Of a DNA stretch of 64,000 nt, positions 1 to 9,045 are shown piece by piece. The stretch comes from Yponomeuta sedellus (Eukaryota; Arthropoda; Insecta; Lepidoptera; Yponomeutidae). Below the pieces are notes generated by a model that saw nothing but the letters and a program-made list of their open reading frames with translations, searched no databases and had not been told where the DNA came from. The position numbers and the translations under genes are program-made. The stretch is taken from contig OW203736.1 of the NCBI GenBank assembly GCA_934045075.1, positions 3,578,591 through 3,642,590 on the forward strand, given 5' to 3'. Every line of letters starts with the position of its first letter. The first letter of the stretch is position 1.

Positions 1-82
1 TGGGTGAAATTTTTAGCCTCTAAATAGGTTTTTAAATTTGTTCCTTAGCACGGGTTAGTGCATTAAAAATAAAAAAGTGTAA
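1..82 (+). mobile_element. SINE family A, 3' portion (cut by window start)
   Basis: This is the 3' part of family A: it begins inside the GGGTGAAATTTTTAGCC segment that follows the tRNA-like head. It ends in the family tail TTAGTGCATTAAAAATAAA. Many other copies in the window share this tail. Confidence 0.8.
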
Positions 83-534
83 TCATAAAGACTTACAGAT
101 AATAGTAGGTAATTGAATAGGGACCTAACTCAGCTGTGAGTCAACAAGTTAACCGTCGCTGATTTTCAGTTAGGACCTGTTTGTTTATAAACACTTAATT
201 TTTATGTTGTGCCGTAATATAACATAGCTTAAAAGAAGAAAAAATAACAAAGAGTGTGTGCTTAAACAAATAAATAATATAAAGTTTCACTTAAGTAAGT
301 TATACTGCAAAACTGTTTACAAATGAAAGTTATAAGTACATATAATGAAAGTAGATGCCGCTGGTCCAATTATTGACACTAAGGTGTGTTTTTTTGAATT
401 ATTAAAAGATATTCCTTGAGTTTTATTTTAAAAGTTACTTTCGTCTGCGAGTTTCGTATCGGTGGTGGAATGTCATTCCATATTTTGCTCGCGGCAAATT
501 TGAAAGAACCTTGGAATGCAGCTGTCTCATGCAA

Positions 535-572
535 TCTGTGTAATATGTCCATGAATATTTATCCGACCGTCG
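535..572 (+). mobile_element. SINE family E, 3' end fragment
   Basis: The stretch CTGTGTAATATGTCCATGAA is the 3' end of family E, complete at 39837-40080. It runs into a GC-rich stretch (about 568-610) that I cannot assign. Confidence 0.4.
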
Positions 573-775
573 GGCCGGGTCGGGTCGACCTACAGACCCC
601 GGCCTGGCTCTCGGCCTAATATAATGTTTTTTTTTTAGAACACAGAGTTCCACGATATGAATAGTACAATCCTACTCATCCCTACTTCCCTAGTAATATT
701 ATAAACGATGAATGAATGATGATGAATTACCGTTTGTTTATTACGCTGTCACTCGAAAACTACACAGTTGCTCAT

Positions 776-838
776 CATGAAACTTTGTACACATATTCTT
801 AGGTGCCACCCCTAAGAATATGTGTACAAAGTTTCATG
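776..838. repeat. Perfect 28-bp hairpin
   Basis: Two arms of about 28 bp (CATGAAACTTTGTACACATA and its complement) flank a loop of about 6-7 bases. Part of the right arm (TGTGTACAAAGTTTC) is repeated once more just after it. No gene is nearby except the Tollip intron. Confidence 0.8.
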
Positions 839-976
839 TGTACAAAGTTTCGGAAGTAACATAGGATACTTTTTATTAAATAAAGTTAACTTTTTACGAA
901 AGATTGTAAAAATGTTTGCCAAAAAATATCAAAAATATCTAGCGTGGCATTTCCAATCTGATACGGCTTAGCGACC

Positions 977-1143
977 GTGCCGGCTAATGGGCGGCTTGAT
1001 AACTTCTGACTGTAAGGTCCGTCACTGTCTTGCAATCCTCTACCAACCCTCTACCAGGGCTTGGCCCCCGTGGTGGAGTATGGCCTAACCTTCCTGCGGT
1101 GCAGGAAGAGACACGTGCCCCAGCAGTGGGGACATACAAAGAG
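977..1143 (+). mobile_element. SINE family F (5S-derived), 3' part
   Basis: This matches the 3' body of family F: ATGGGCGGCTTGATAACTTC, then GGTGGAGTATGGCCTAACC, then CCCCAGCAGTGGGGACAT. It ends only about 30 bp before the Tollip exon at 1174. Confidence 0.75.
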
Positions 1144-1173
1144 TTGGTCTCGAATTTCTCGTTCCCTTCACAG

Positions 1174-1288
1174 CCTACTCCCGCCGGGCGTGAACTCGGT
1201 CTACCTGGAGATCTTTGACGAGTGCTCCTTCACAATGGACGAGCTGATCGCCTGGGCACACATCACAATCCCGCAGGCCGTGCTAAAT
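1174..1288 (+). CDS. Tollip: Tollip exon: C2 domain, middle
   Basis: The acceptor is TTCCCTTCACAG and the donor is GTATGA after AAT. It encodes 38 residues, from [16 protein letters not shown] to ITIPQAVLN, matching the C2 strand order of Tollip. The family usually has a basic residue where this copy has Cys in FDECSF, and an acidic Asp-Arg where this copy has Glu-Leu before IAW. Confidence 0.9.
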
Positions 1289-4200
1289 GTATGATAAATA
1301 GAATAGTTAATAATAGTTAATAATAGTTATCACTTTATTTGGTAGGTGTAAGAATAGGTCGTAGTACTGATACAAGAACATATATTAGGGCTAGAACGAG
1401 GCATTAAGAAAGATATATTTATTTGACGACACAATTCTCAAAAACATAAAATCACACAACAAAATACAACAGTCAAAATAAAACACAGTATCAGCCGAAA
1501 TGCGGGTAACGGCAAAAAATATAATTAACAACAACCCAGAGATCAGGTGCAGGATGGGTGACCGTCCCGTGTCTACCGCTAGTGGCATTTTTCCGAGCGC
1601 TTCCGTGCTTCGCAAGCCACGTAAGCCGTTGGTGCCGGCTGTCATGTAATGGCCAGTTGTTAAGCCATGTCAGAGGCCTTATGGGCGGCTTGATAACTTC
1701 TCACTGTAAGGCCCGCCACCACCGTCTTAATATCCTCCACCAACCCGAACTTGGCCCCCATGGTATGGAGTATGGCCTAACCTTCCTGCGATGCAGCAAG
1801 AGACCCTTTGCCCCAACAGTGGGAACATACAAAGGGTCATCATCCTTTAATATTTAATATTTCAGCACCCACACGTCTATAACAAAATAGTGAAAATGTC
1901 TAGTTTACAAAATAGATCACTGAGAGAGGTAAAAATCTATATTACTAAATTACTATTAGGGCTGAGTTACGAAAAATGTGAAGAAATTGTCAATTAAATA
2001 ATAAATTTACCAATTACAACATTATTATAAATACATCATTAGTTGCACACAAGTTATTTATGCTGTTATTATCATATATATTATACACATAATGTACATA
2101 AAAAAAATATATATAATTTCTACATATATAAATATTTCTTTACATATATTACACACATATTACACGAAACGCCTTCAATACAATCCATTACTTTATCGTG
2201 CTTCATTCAGTTTAAATATAATTATAGGTTACTGCATGTAATAACCGAATCGCTATCGCTTATGCGCCCGCTTCGTACTTGGCACTCAAATTGTGAGCGT
2301 CGTCCACAACACAGGTATGCCTAGTGTGGAGTCGCTGTGAACTGGTAAATCCAATTTTTGCTAACTACCCACCTTTTGTAAACAAACATTCATATGTTAG
2401 TTATTAGCATTATTTTTATTAAATCTAGGTCTCTTCTTGTTTGAACCTGTTATAATAGATATAGTCAAATAAAGATTTTTTCATTTTTTTTTTTTTCATT
2501 TCATATATAACAAACCTTCTGTCCATAAAACTTCTATGTTGGCTTAGACACATGACATGTTATTTATTAGACTCCAGACCTTGATAGTCTTATTCTTTTG
2601 CAGGGAGAGACACATGAAGACTGGTTCCCGCTGAATGGCAAGCAGGGCGACGGAATGGAGGGGATGATCAACCTCGTTCTCAGTTACTCAGTTAGTATAC
2701 TTATTTAGGTGACCGTAGATGAAAAGGAGAAAGCGAACCTTTATAATGTAGCTAGCCTTACACTCGAGAGGTGCAAGTTTACCCAGTGCGGGCATGTACA
2801 ATGACTTTGTTTCATTTCAAAGTTACGTACAGTACTACACATCATTAAAGTCCCTTCGGGAATCTACGTTCGCGCAGACTAGGAAGAAGTGTAACGAAAG
2901 TACCCGAAGCTATACGTACATTCAACATGATCTTTAACCGATACGGTTAACGTGCAGAATTGATTGCCGCAGTAGCGCTATCTATATCGCTCACGCTAAT
3001 ATTGCCAAACTAATAGTCACCTGCATCGATGACGTTGAATCAACCAATAGCAACAAAGGCGCGCGGCCTGCCATAAAATGAAACTATCTGATTGGTCGAT
3101 CAACTTGCCGCACATCCAAAATTTGGTCATCTGCGCCGGTACATCCGCGAGACTTATTTCTTGTGTAGCACTGTACATTTGCGAATTTGTAGGAGCAATG
3201 CCACATTCTAACAGTGAAGAATATGTAAGGCTTTTTATGTGTTTTTTTTCTGGTGTGTACAATAAAGAGTTCTAATCTAAAGAACCCGCGCTTTAGTTGG
3301 CTCCGCAGGTATTGACTACTCTTTCCTGTGGGCTAGGCCGAATAAGCTGTCTTGCATGGTATAGGTGCTGGGCAGGCCTACACCATCTAGGGCAAGCCAA
3401 CACCATCTAAAAAACGATGTGCCAAGCACTGCAGTATCCGTGTGATCCTTTCACCCATCTAGTGTGGAAGGAGCCACTGAATCTTATGAAATAGTTACCA
3501 TTTATGTTAAAAGAGTGCGATTAATTCGCCAACAAACTGCCACGCAGTTTGGCGAATCATTTATGAAATTTAAAACTCTGCGATAGAAACTAAGTCAATA
3601 AATAAATAAAAACGCTGTATAAATCATCTCATTACGTCTATGCAAAGGCCACACGAGAGCTGCTCTGGGGATTGAGTCCCGTCATGTATCAATGACAGGA
3701 AAACATCGCGAGGAAACCTGACTGCCTAAGGTGTTCAAATACCTCAGAGTTTGAAATTTCCAATCCGCGGTGGGCACGCGTGGTAATTAAGCCCATACTA
3801 TCACTCTGTGCCCTGCAGTGGGACGTTTATAGGCTACAAAAAAGAATGCATATAAAATTAGAAAGTAAGTTCCAGTTTCTGAATTGATAATTTCACCAAG
3901 TAAATAGTTAACCGTAGTGCTGTCTCTTCGAATTTCTCATAAAAGAGCGCGACAGAGAGTTAATTAAGTTATTGACTTAGCCCTAAGAGTATTACGAAAT
4001 GTTTTCACGTTGACCGGCAGTCGCCGAACTGGGCCAGGCCTGTAAGTTACCTCACGAAAGAATGTTAACCTCGTAAGGCCTGACCTTGAAAATAAGAATT
4101 GTTTTTGTGATCACTTGAAGACACTGCAGTACAATTCCACCGAACTGCGATCCCCAACGCGCATGCCCGGCGTGGGGATTATGGGCATTACCCCCCACGC

Positions 4201-7200
4201 TGGGCACATGATGGCACAACCTTGCGCTCATTAGGGGAGGGCTATGTCCAGCAGTGGACTAGTATAGCCCGAGGAAGAAGAGGACATTGGGCCTTAGAAG
4301 CTTCTTCTTCAACCCATAGCCACCCAATGCTGAGTGTAGGTCTTAGAAGGTTAATAACATTTTCTAAGGTTAACACGAGCAGTAGACATAATTAAAACTG
4401 TTTTTACACGGATTTATGCTCGTTTATTACATTTTTCCAATTTTCCGACGTTTCGGCACTTTTTCAGGTGCCGCGGTCCCGGATGATGATGATGATGATG
4501 TGGTCATCCGGGACCACGGCCCCTGAAAAAGTGCCGAAACGTCGGAAAATTGTAGAAATGCAATGAGCGAGCATAAATCCGTGTGCAGTTTTATATTATA
4601 TTGGCCTTTTTTTGCATCTACTTAATGAGATGATTTATGCAGCGTCCAGTGGTATCTTCACTCACACTAGATAGGTGAAGGGACCACTCCGACGCTGTAG
4701 TGCCTGGGACATAGTTTTATAGATGATGTAGGCTTGCCCAGCACCTATGCTATCCTGACAGCTTAGTCGGCCTGGCCCACAGGAAAATCTAGTCAATACG
4801 TGCGGAGCCAACCAAGCCGCGGGTTTTGGTGGTGGAAAATATCGTGCAGTTTTAATTAGTTTAAAAACCTATTTAGAGGCTAAAAATTTCACCCATGCCG
4901 GGATTCGAACCTGCAACCTCTGGCTATCCGTGCCAGCGCTCTACCAAATGAGCCAATGGGCGACTCACGGCATCAGTGAAATTTCGAACCTCTTTACACT
5001 ATTTTAACATTTTACATACAGGCACATACATTGCTTCTGGCCCCGCACTAGGATACCCTGTGTCGTGGGAACCAGAAACAACGACATCACAAACATGTAA
5101 ACATCCAAGACCTAGGCTTTTTTTTTTTTGCTTTTTTTTATTCTCTGTATTACGTACAGGCAGCGACATCTGACTTAAGCAAATTGCATCACTTACAGCC
5201 CCGACTACCTACTTTGCAGTTAGGTTTTAACATCGGAACGATATCACTGCTTGCTCCTTAATTTGTTCCTTAGCACGGGTTAGTGCATTAAAAATAAAAA
5301 TAGTGTAGTTTTAATTAGGTCAATAACAGTCAGTGCCCCGCCCAGGTCGGGCCGGCTGCCGTGGCGGCGTTCCCGCCGATGCTGGTGGTGCCGAGCACCG
5401 GGCTGGGCTACGCCGCCATGCCGGTGTTCCCCGCCGCTCCCCCGCAGCACGCGCCGCCCCCGCAGCAGGCGCCAGCGCCGCTCACGGAACAGCAGCTCGA
5501 GCAGGTGAGCCGAGCTTGTCATGCCATTCATTAGATTAGAATAGAATATTGTCTTCAAGCTAAATAAGACACAACAATCACTTATACTAGAGCCTTGCCT
5601 AGGGTAGTAAACTAACCGTTAATGATTTCTAAAAGACACCTGTCACCTCAGTCATCCGGGACCACGATACCTGAAAAAGTGCCGAAACGTTGGAAAATTG
5701 TAAAAAATGTAATAAACGAGCATAAATCCGTATAAAAACAGTTTTAATTAGTTTAAAGAGACTTTTATTTGACAGTTTATAAATTGCAAATGAAGACAAA
5801 AAGGTCTGTGCCTCGGCTTGTAACTAATGTACACCAATGTGCAACTAGTTGCCGATTTTTAGGCAAGGCCTTTTCTTAAACTAAATTATACCTATCTGGG
5901 TATAGCCGCTCACGGAACAGCAGCTTGAGCAGGTGAGCCGAGCTTGTCATGCCATTCATTAGAATAGAATAGAATATATTTATTTGTCTTCAAGCGAAAT
6001 AAGACACAACAATCACTTATACTAGAGGCATTAATGACAGTTTAAAGAGGAGAGATTTAGGAGAGGTGTGGTTGGAACATACCGGTAGCATGGGAACCAG
6101 TGCTTAAATGCATGAGACCCCCTTGCTAGAAGTGTGACTGTAGAATAAATAATAAAAATAAATTTAATTTCAATTAATAATCAGTATATTTAAGTTCATA
6201 TAAAGTAATTAGTTTATAAATTTAATTTTAACTTCAATTACTAATAATCAATATTGTTGACTTTATATAAAAAATAATTGGTTTGTCTATTTTGGAAAGT
6301 AACTTCATAATTAACTTTTGTAATTTTTGCCTAGGGTAGTAAACTAACCGTTAATGATTTCTAAAAGACACCTGTCACCTCAGTCATCCGGGACCACGGC
6401 ACCTGAAAAAGTGCCGAAACGTTGGAAAATTGTAAAAAATGTAATAAACGAGCATAAATCCGTATAAAAACAGTTTTAATTAGTTTAAAGAGACTTTTAT
6501 TTGACAGTTTATAAATTGCAAATGAAGACAAAAAGGTCTGTGCCTCGGCTTGTAACTAATGTACACCAATGTGCAACTACGAGTAGTTGCCGATTTTCAG
6601 GCAAGGCCTTTTCTTAAACTAAATTATACATATCTGGGTATAGCCGCTCACAGAACAGCAGCTCGAGCAGGTGAGCTGAGCTTGTCATGCCATTCATTAG
6701 ATTAGAATATATTTATTTGTCTTCAAGCGAAATAAGACAGAACAATCACTTATACTAGAGGCATTAAAGACATTTTAAAGAGACTTTTATTTGACAGTTT
6801 ATAAATTGCAAATGAAGACAAAAAGGTCTGTGCCTCGGCTTGTAACTAATGTACACCAATATGCAACTAGTTGCCGATTTCCAGGCAAGGCCTTTTCTTA
6901 AACTAAATTATACCTATCTGGGTATAATTCTAATCATTTTTGTTCTAATTATTAATTAATTAGGTTAATTATAATTCATTAATCATTTTTGTTTTTCTTG
7001 CTGCTGTGTGGTGTCGGCCTAGAGAATAGCACCAACCCAATTTTTTGCCGCGGGTGTCGTAAAAGGCGACTAAGGGACACAAACCAGGGTGTGGGCAGCA
7101 GCGCCCCCTGCAGTACAATTTCACCAGACTGCGATCCCCAACCCGCATGCCCAGCGTGGGGATTATGGGCATTACCCCCCAATGATGGCACAACCTTGCT

Positions 7201-8676
7201 TTATGGCGCTCATTAGTGGAAGGCTGTGTCCAGCAGTGGACTAGTGTAGCCTGAAGAAGAAGAAGAAGAAGTTTTTCTTGCATGCAAATAATATTGTTAT
7301 ATTGACTGACAGTCGTCCGCTCAATGTATCTCGGCGAAAGTTTGTACGCACATGTTTTATGTTTTAATTTAATTTCACCTTCTCCTAAGATAAGGGTTTT
7401 TCGCCTAGTTTAGGAGACAGGATGCAACGACAAATATTGTACCTACAATAGATTTAGCACCAAACTACTGTAGTCATTTATTTACATGTAAAATTTTGGT
7501 ATTTAAAATAAATAGGTTTTTAAATTTGTTCCTTAGCACGGGTTAGTGCATTAAAATAAAAATAGTATAAATTTTATTATTATAATATTAATATCATTAT
7601 ATCATTCATGTAAGAAGCACCTCTTCTTCTTCAGGCTATATTAGTCCACTGCTGGACATAGCCCTCCCCTAATGAGCGTCATAGCGCAAGGTTGTGCCAT
7701 CGTTGGGGGGTAATGCCCATAATCCCCACGCTGGGCATGCGGGTTGGGGACCGCAGTTTGGTGGTATTGTACTGCAGGGGGCGCTGCTGCCCACCTTCTG
7801 GTTTGTGTCCCTTAGTCGCCTTTTACGACACCCTCGGGAAGAATTTGGGTGGAAGAAGCACCTCAGATAAGCATAATTCAAAAGTATGCTTAAGCGCTTT
7901 GTGTTAATTATTCTGTGTTTAATTATTTCTTAATTATTCTAGAATGGAATATCGGTCAAAATCCTACAGTAGAATATCTTTGAAATGGTTCCGCCATGTA
8001 GTTTCGAATAAAACTTTAGCCAACCAACCTTGTGGCGAAAAACTTTCAGCGTTGTACGCAGGGGCGAAGAATTATTGAAGCGAAATCCACGAGGTCTAAT
8101 GTCACCGGAACGACAAACATTGTCGCGAAAAACTTTCATAGCATGGTACGCTGGGGCGAAAAAGTACTGAAGCGAATATATTTTTGATAAGTTAAAGACA
8201 TGCATAATAACCAAAAACAGATATGTATTATCTTTTGCTTTTTGTTGATTAAAATTATACTTTCACTTTCTGTGTTTTATTTCCTACTTCATCTTTCCCC
8301 TCTCTAACTAACATATGCGTACTTGCAATTATTTTTCGCGACAGTGTTGCTCTGGTGTCATTCGACCTCGCGGATTTCGCTTCAGCAATTCTTCGCCCCA
8401 GCGTTCCACGCTGAAAGTTTTTCGCCACAAAGTTTGACGCTACAGCGTTATTCGAAACTACATACCGGACCCCTTTCAAATGAGGAATGCCATTCAAATC
8501 TTAGGGATTTTCTCTCAGTTTCTAAACAATCTTTCAATATAACTAAGCCCGCAATTTGCCCACAGATCCAAGAAATGTTCCCGAGCATGGACAAGGAGGT
8601 GATAAAGTCCGTGCTAGAAGCGAACGGCGGGAACAAAGACGCAGCTATCAATTCCCTGCTGCAGATGAGCGAATAA
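1174..8676 (+). CDS. Tollip: Toll-interacting protein (Tollip), 3' part of gene, four exons
   Basis: The coding path is join(1174..1288, 2604..2690, 5346..5504, 8566..8676). All introns are GT-AG and phases agree (phase 0 at each visible junction; the first exon supplies the third base of a codon). Tollip is a cytoplasmic adaptor that dampens Toll/IL-1 receptor signalling and links ubiquitinated cargo to endosomes and autophagy. The visible order is the distal half of the C2 domain ([20 protein letters not shown], then [11 protein letters not shown] and [10 protein letters not shown]), a Pro/Ala/Gln-rich linker, and a C-terminal CUE domain with its MFP motif and terminal SLLQM. The N-terminal TOM1-binding region and the start of C2 must lie left of the window. 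Recognition rests on motif match to the known family. Introns are full of SINEs and MITEs, and exon 3 has tandem fragment copies downstream. Confidence 0.9.
1524..1838 (+). mobile_element. SINE family F (5S-derived)
   Basis: It starts within the 5S-like head (AGATCAGGTGCAGGATGGGT, then GACCGTCCCGTG). It continues through GAGCGCTTCCGTGCTTCGCA and GTTGGTGCCGGCTGTCATGT to the CCCCAACAGTGGGAACAT end. Confidence 0.8.
2604..2690 (+). CDS. Tollip: Tollip exon: end of C2 domain
   Basis: The acceptor is TATTCTTTTGCAG and the donor is GTTAGT. It encodes 29 residues, [20 protein letters not shown] then MINLVLSYS. This corresponds to the W-Y/F-x-L-x-G-(R/K)-Q-G-D block that closes the C2 domain in Tollip. 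Phase is 0 at both ends. Confidence 0.92.
2775..3492 (+). mobile_element. SINE family B, interrupted copy
   Basis: The head GTGCGGGCATGTACAATGAC at 2787-2833 resumes at about 3172 with GTACATTTGCGAATTTG. It runs through GGCTCCGCAGGTATTGACTA and CCTGTGGGCTAGGCCGAATA to CACCCATCTAGTGTGG. About 340 bp of unrelated sequence (2834-3171) sits between; I see nothing recognisable in it. Confidence 0.6.
3604..3840 (+). mobile_element. SINE family B variant, 3' body
   Basis: It shows GGAAAACATCGCGAGGAAAC, CCGCGGTGGGCACGCGTGGT and TGTGCCCTGCAGTGGGACGT. This is the same body as the copies at 15000, 22010 and 58765. Confidence 0.6.
3868..3975. mobile_element. MITE, GGCCAGTTTCTGAAT family, diverged copy
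   Basis: CCAGTTTCTGAATTGA, TAGTGCTGTCTCTTCGAATT and AAAGAGCGCGACAGAGAG match the copies at 35838-35974 and 56635-56772. Confidence 0.5.
4128..4285 (+). mobile_element. SINE family C, 3' part
   Basis: It contains CTGCAGTACAATTCCACCGA, GCGTGGGGATTATGGGCATT and GGGAGGGCTATGTCCAGCAG. It ends in a GAAGAAG-rich tail, as do the copies at 7004, 16064 and 23055. Confidence 0.7.
4390..4593. mobile_element. Foldback element, family X, about 204 bp
   Basis: Two near-perfect arms of about 95 bp (AATTAAAACTGTTTTTACAC inward through GTTTCGGCACTTTTTCAGGT) face each other across a short (GAT)n run at 4484-4501. Single-arm copies lie at 5645-5745 and 6385-6485, and a short copy at 53247-53390. Each arm contains a GGCAC/GTGCC stem followed by GAAACGTCGG. 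Confidence 0.8.
4602..4826 (-). mobile_element. SINE family B, 3' part, antisense
   Basis: It reads CTTAATGAGATGATTTATGC, TCACTCACACTAGATAGGTG, TAGTCGGCCTGGCCCACAGG and CGTGCGGAGCCAACCAAGCC. This is the reverse of the complete copy at 37905-38295. Confidence 0.8.
4855..5308. mobile_element. SINE family A, 5'-inverted copy with nested SINE D
   Basis: The first part is antisense and starts at TTAAAAACCTATTTAGAGGC. It runs through the reversed tRNA-like head (box B GGATTCGAACC; box A side CCAAATGAGCCAATGGGCG). The last about 45 bp (TTCCTTAGCACGGGTTAGTG and the A-rich tail) are in sense orientation, so the 5' part is inverted relative to the tail. An antisense family D copy lies at about 4999-5135. 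The tail ends roughly 25 bp before the Tollip linker exon. Confidence 0.8.
5346..5504 (+). CDS. Tollip: Tollip exon: Pro/Ala/Gln-rich linker
   Basis: It encodes [20 protein letters not shown], then a Pro/Ala/Gln-rich run ending in PLTEQQLEQ, with donor GTGAGC. This is the low-complexity linker between C2 and CUE. The start is uncertain: acceptor CCGCCCAG gives 5346, and the upstream AG at 5332-5333 gives 5334 in the same phase, adding CPAQ. The polypyrimidine tract is weak because a SINE tail ends just upstream. GC content is far above the flanks, as expected for an old coding exon amid AT-rich intron. Confidence 0.8.
5906..5932 (+). other. Potential 27-nt microexon copy (Tollip linker end)
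   Basis: The exon fragment is preceded by GGGTATAG and followed by GTGAGC. It would encode PLTEQQLEQ in phase 0, the phase needed between the flanking Tollip exons. A CCTTTTCTT tract lies about 25 nt upstream. Use is unproven; it may be an inert by-product of tandem duplication. Confidence 0.35.
6644..6670 (+). other. Second potential 27-nt microexon copy
   Basis: It has the same layout as the copy at 5906: AG directly before CCGCTCACAGAACAGCAGCT, and GTGAGC directly after. It also encodes PLTEQQLEQ, with one synonymous difference from the real exon (ACA for ACG). Confidence 0.35.
7004..7270 (+). mobile_element. SINE family C
   Basis: The head is GTGTGGTGTCGGCCTAGAGA and CGTAAAAGGCGACTAAGGGA, then GCGCCCCCTGCAGTACAATT, GTGGGGATTATGGGCATTAC and TCCAGCAGTGGACTAGTGTA, with a (GAA)n tail. 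It forms an inverted pair with 7622-7862. Confidence 0.8.
7508..7568 (+). mobile_element. SINE family A, 5'-truncated tail
   Basis: It reads AATAGGTTTTTAAATTTGTT, CCTTAGCACGGGTTAGTGCA, then the A-rich end. Confidence 0.75.
7622..7862 (-). mobile_element. SINE family C, antisense
   Basis: This is the reverse complement of family C. It starts CTTCTTCTTCAGGCTATATT and contains GTCCACTGCTGGACATAGCC and AATGCCCATAATCCCCACGC, then CCTTTTACGACACCC. Confidence 0.8.
7985..8478. mobile_element. Foldback/MITE with arms of about 130 bp
   Basis: The left arm (about 7990-8160, GCGAAAAACTTTCAGCGTTG, GGGGCGAAGAATTATTGAAG) is the inverted, diverged match of the right arm (about 8330-8475, CAGCAATTCTTCGCCCCAGC, GAAAGTTTTTCGCC). 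It ends about 90 bp before the last Tollip exon. The open frame that runs from here into that exon is accidental. Confidence 0.75.
8566..8676 (+). CDS. Tollip: Tollip last exon: CUE domain
   Basis: The acceptor is GCCCACAG. It encodes 36 residues ([20 protein letters not shown], then [16 protein letters not shown]) and stop TAA. With the upstream LTEQQLEQ this gives the ubiquitin-binding CUE three-helix bundle, with MFP in helix 1 and the terminal LL motif. An AATAAA hexamer overlaps the stop codon (8672-8677). I see no convincing cleavage signal farther down. Confidence 0.95.
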   Translation: MQEMFPSMDKEVIKSVLEANGGNKDAAINSLLQMSE

Positions 8677-8920
8677 ACCTTCGACTGCCTTCGAAATTAT
8701 CTACGAGCGAGTTAGTCGACAAATACAATACTAAGTGCCGTGGTGTCGACAAGGATGAAAGGCCTTTACATTTACACACTACAAACATTTGCGTGGCGCG
8801 CCGCAGCAGCCTTTAATGGACCTTCAGGGGTAAAGCAGTCATTTGACAATTACCTTTATCATGTAAGACTCAAAGCCGTTTTATCTATATGTCGAAAGAC
8901 CACATACGAGTATATTATAA

Positions 8921-9044
8921 AAACCTATTTAGAGGCTAAAAATTTCACCCATGCCGGGATTCGAACCCGCAACCTCTGGCTATCCGTACCAGCGCTCTAC
9001 CAATTGAGCACGGGTTAGTGCATTAAAAATAAAAATGGTGTAAT
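8921..9044. mobile_element. SINE family A, 5'-inverted short copy
   Basis: The antisense segment from AAAAACCTATTTAGAGGC to GCTCTACCAATT joins directly to the sense tail AGCACGGGTTAGTGCATTAA. Confidence 0.8.
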
Positions 9045-9045
9045 G

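Larger units (their letters stand above)
5478..6925 (+). repeat. Tandem copies of Tollip exon 3' end plus donor and intron
   Basis: The segment CCGCTCACGGAACAGCAGCT followed by GAGCAGGTGAGC and the next about 60 bp occurs three times: as the real exon end (about 5478) and at 5906 and 6644. Each copy is followed by a shared block (TTTAAAGAGACTTTTATTTG through TATACCTATCTGGGTATA). Copies 1 and 2 also carry a family X single arm (5645-5745, 6385-6485); copy 3 does not. Copy 2 has about 270 bp of extra AT-rich sequence (6040-6330). Confidence 0.85.

Noticed and set aside
568..612. CpG island or promoter from GC-rich stretch
   Set aside because: It is only about 45 bp, next to a SINE E end, inside the Tollip gene region. 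There is no start context nearby.
4390..4593. Hammerhead ribozyme in family X
   Set aside because: The stem and GAAAC half is present, but no CTGANGA precedes the stem, so only the 55160-55232 motif was kept.
7669..7881. Similar open frames in several SINE copies (also 6969-7283, 15904-16149, 22882-23136) as a protein family
   Set aside because: They are translations of SINE A or C bodies in either orientation; similarity follows from the repeat.
8323..8565. Long open frame joining upstream sequence to the last Tollip exon
   Set aside because: The upstream part lies in a foldback arm. A clean acceptor at 8565 and Tollip homology begin exactly at 8566.
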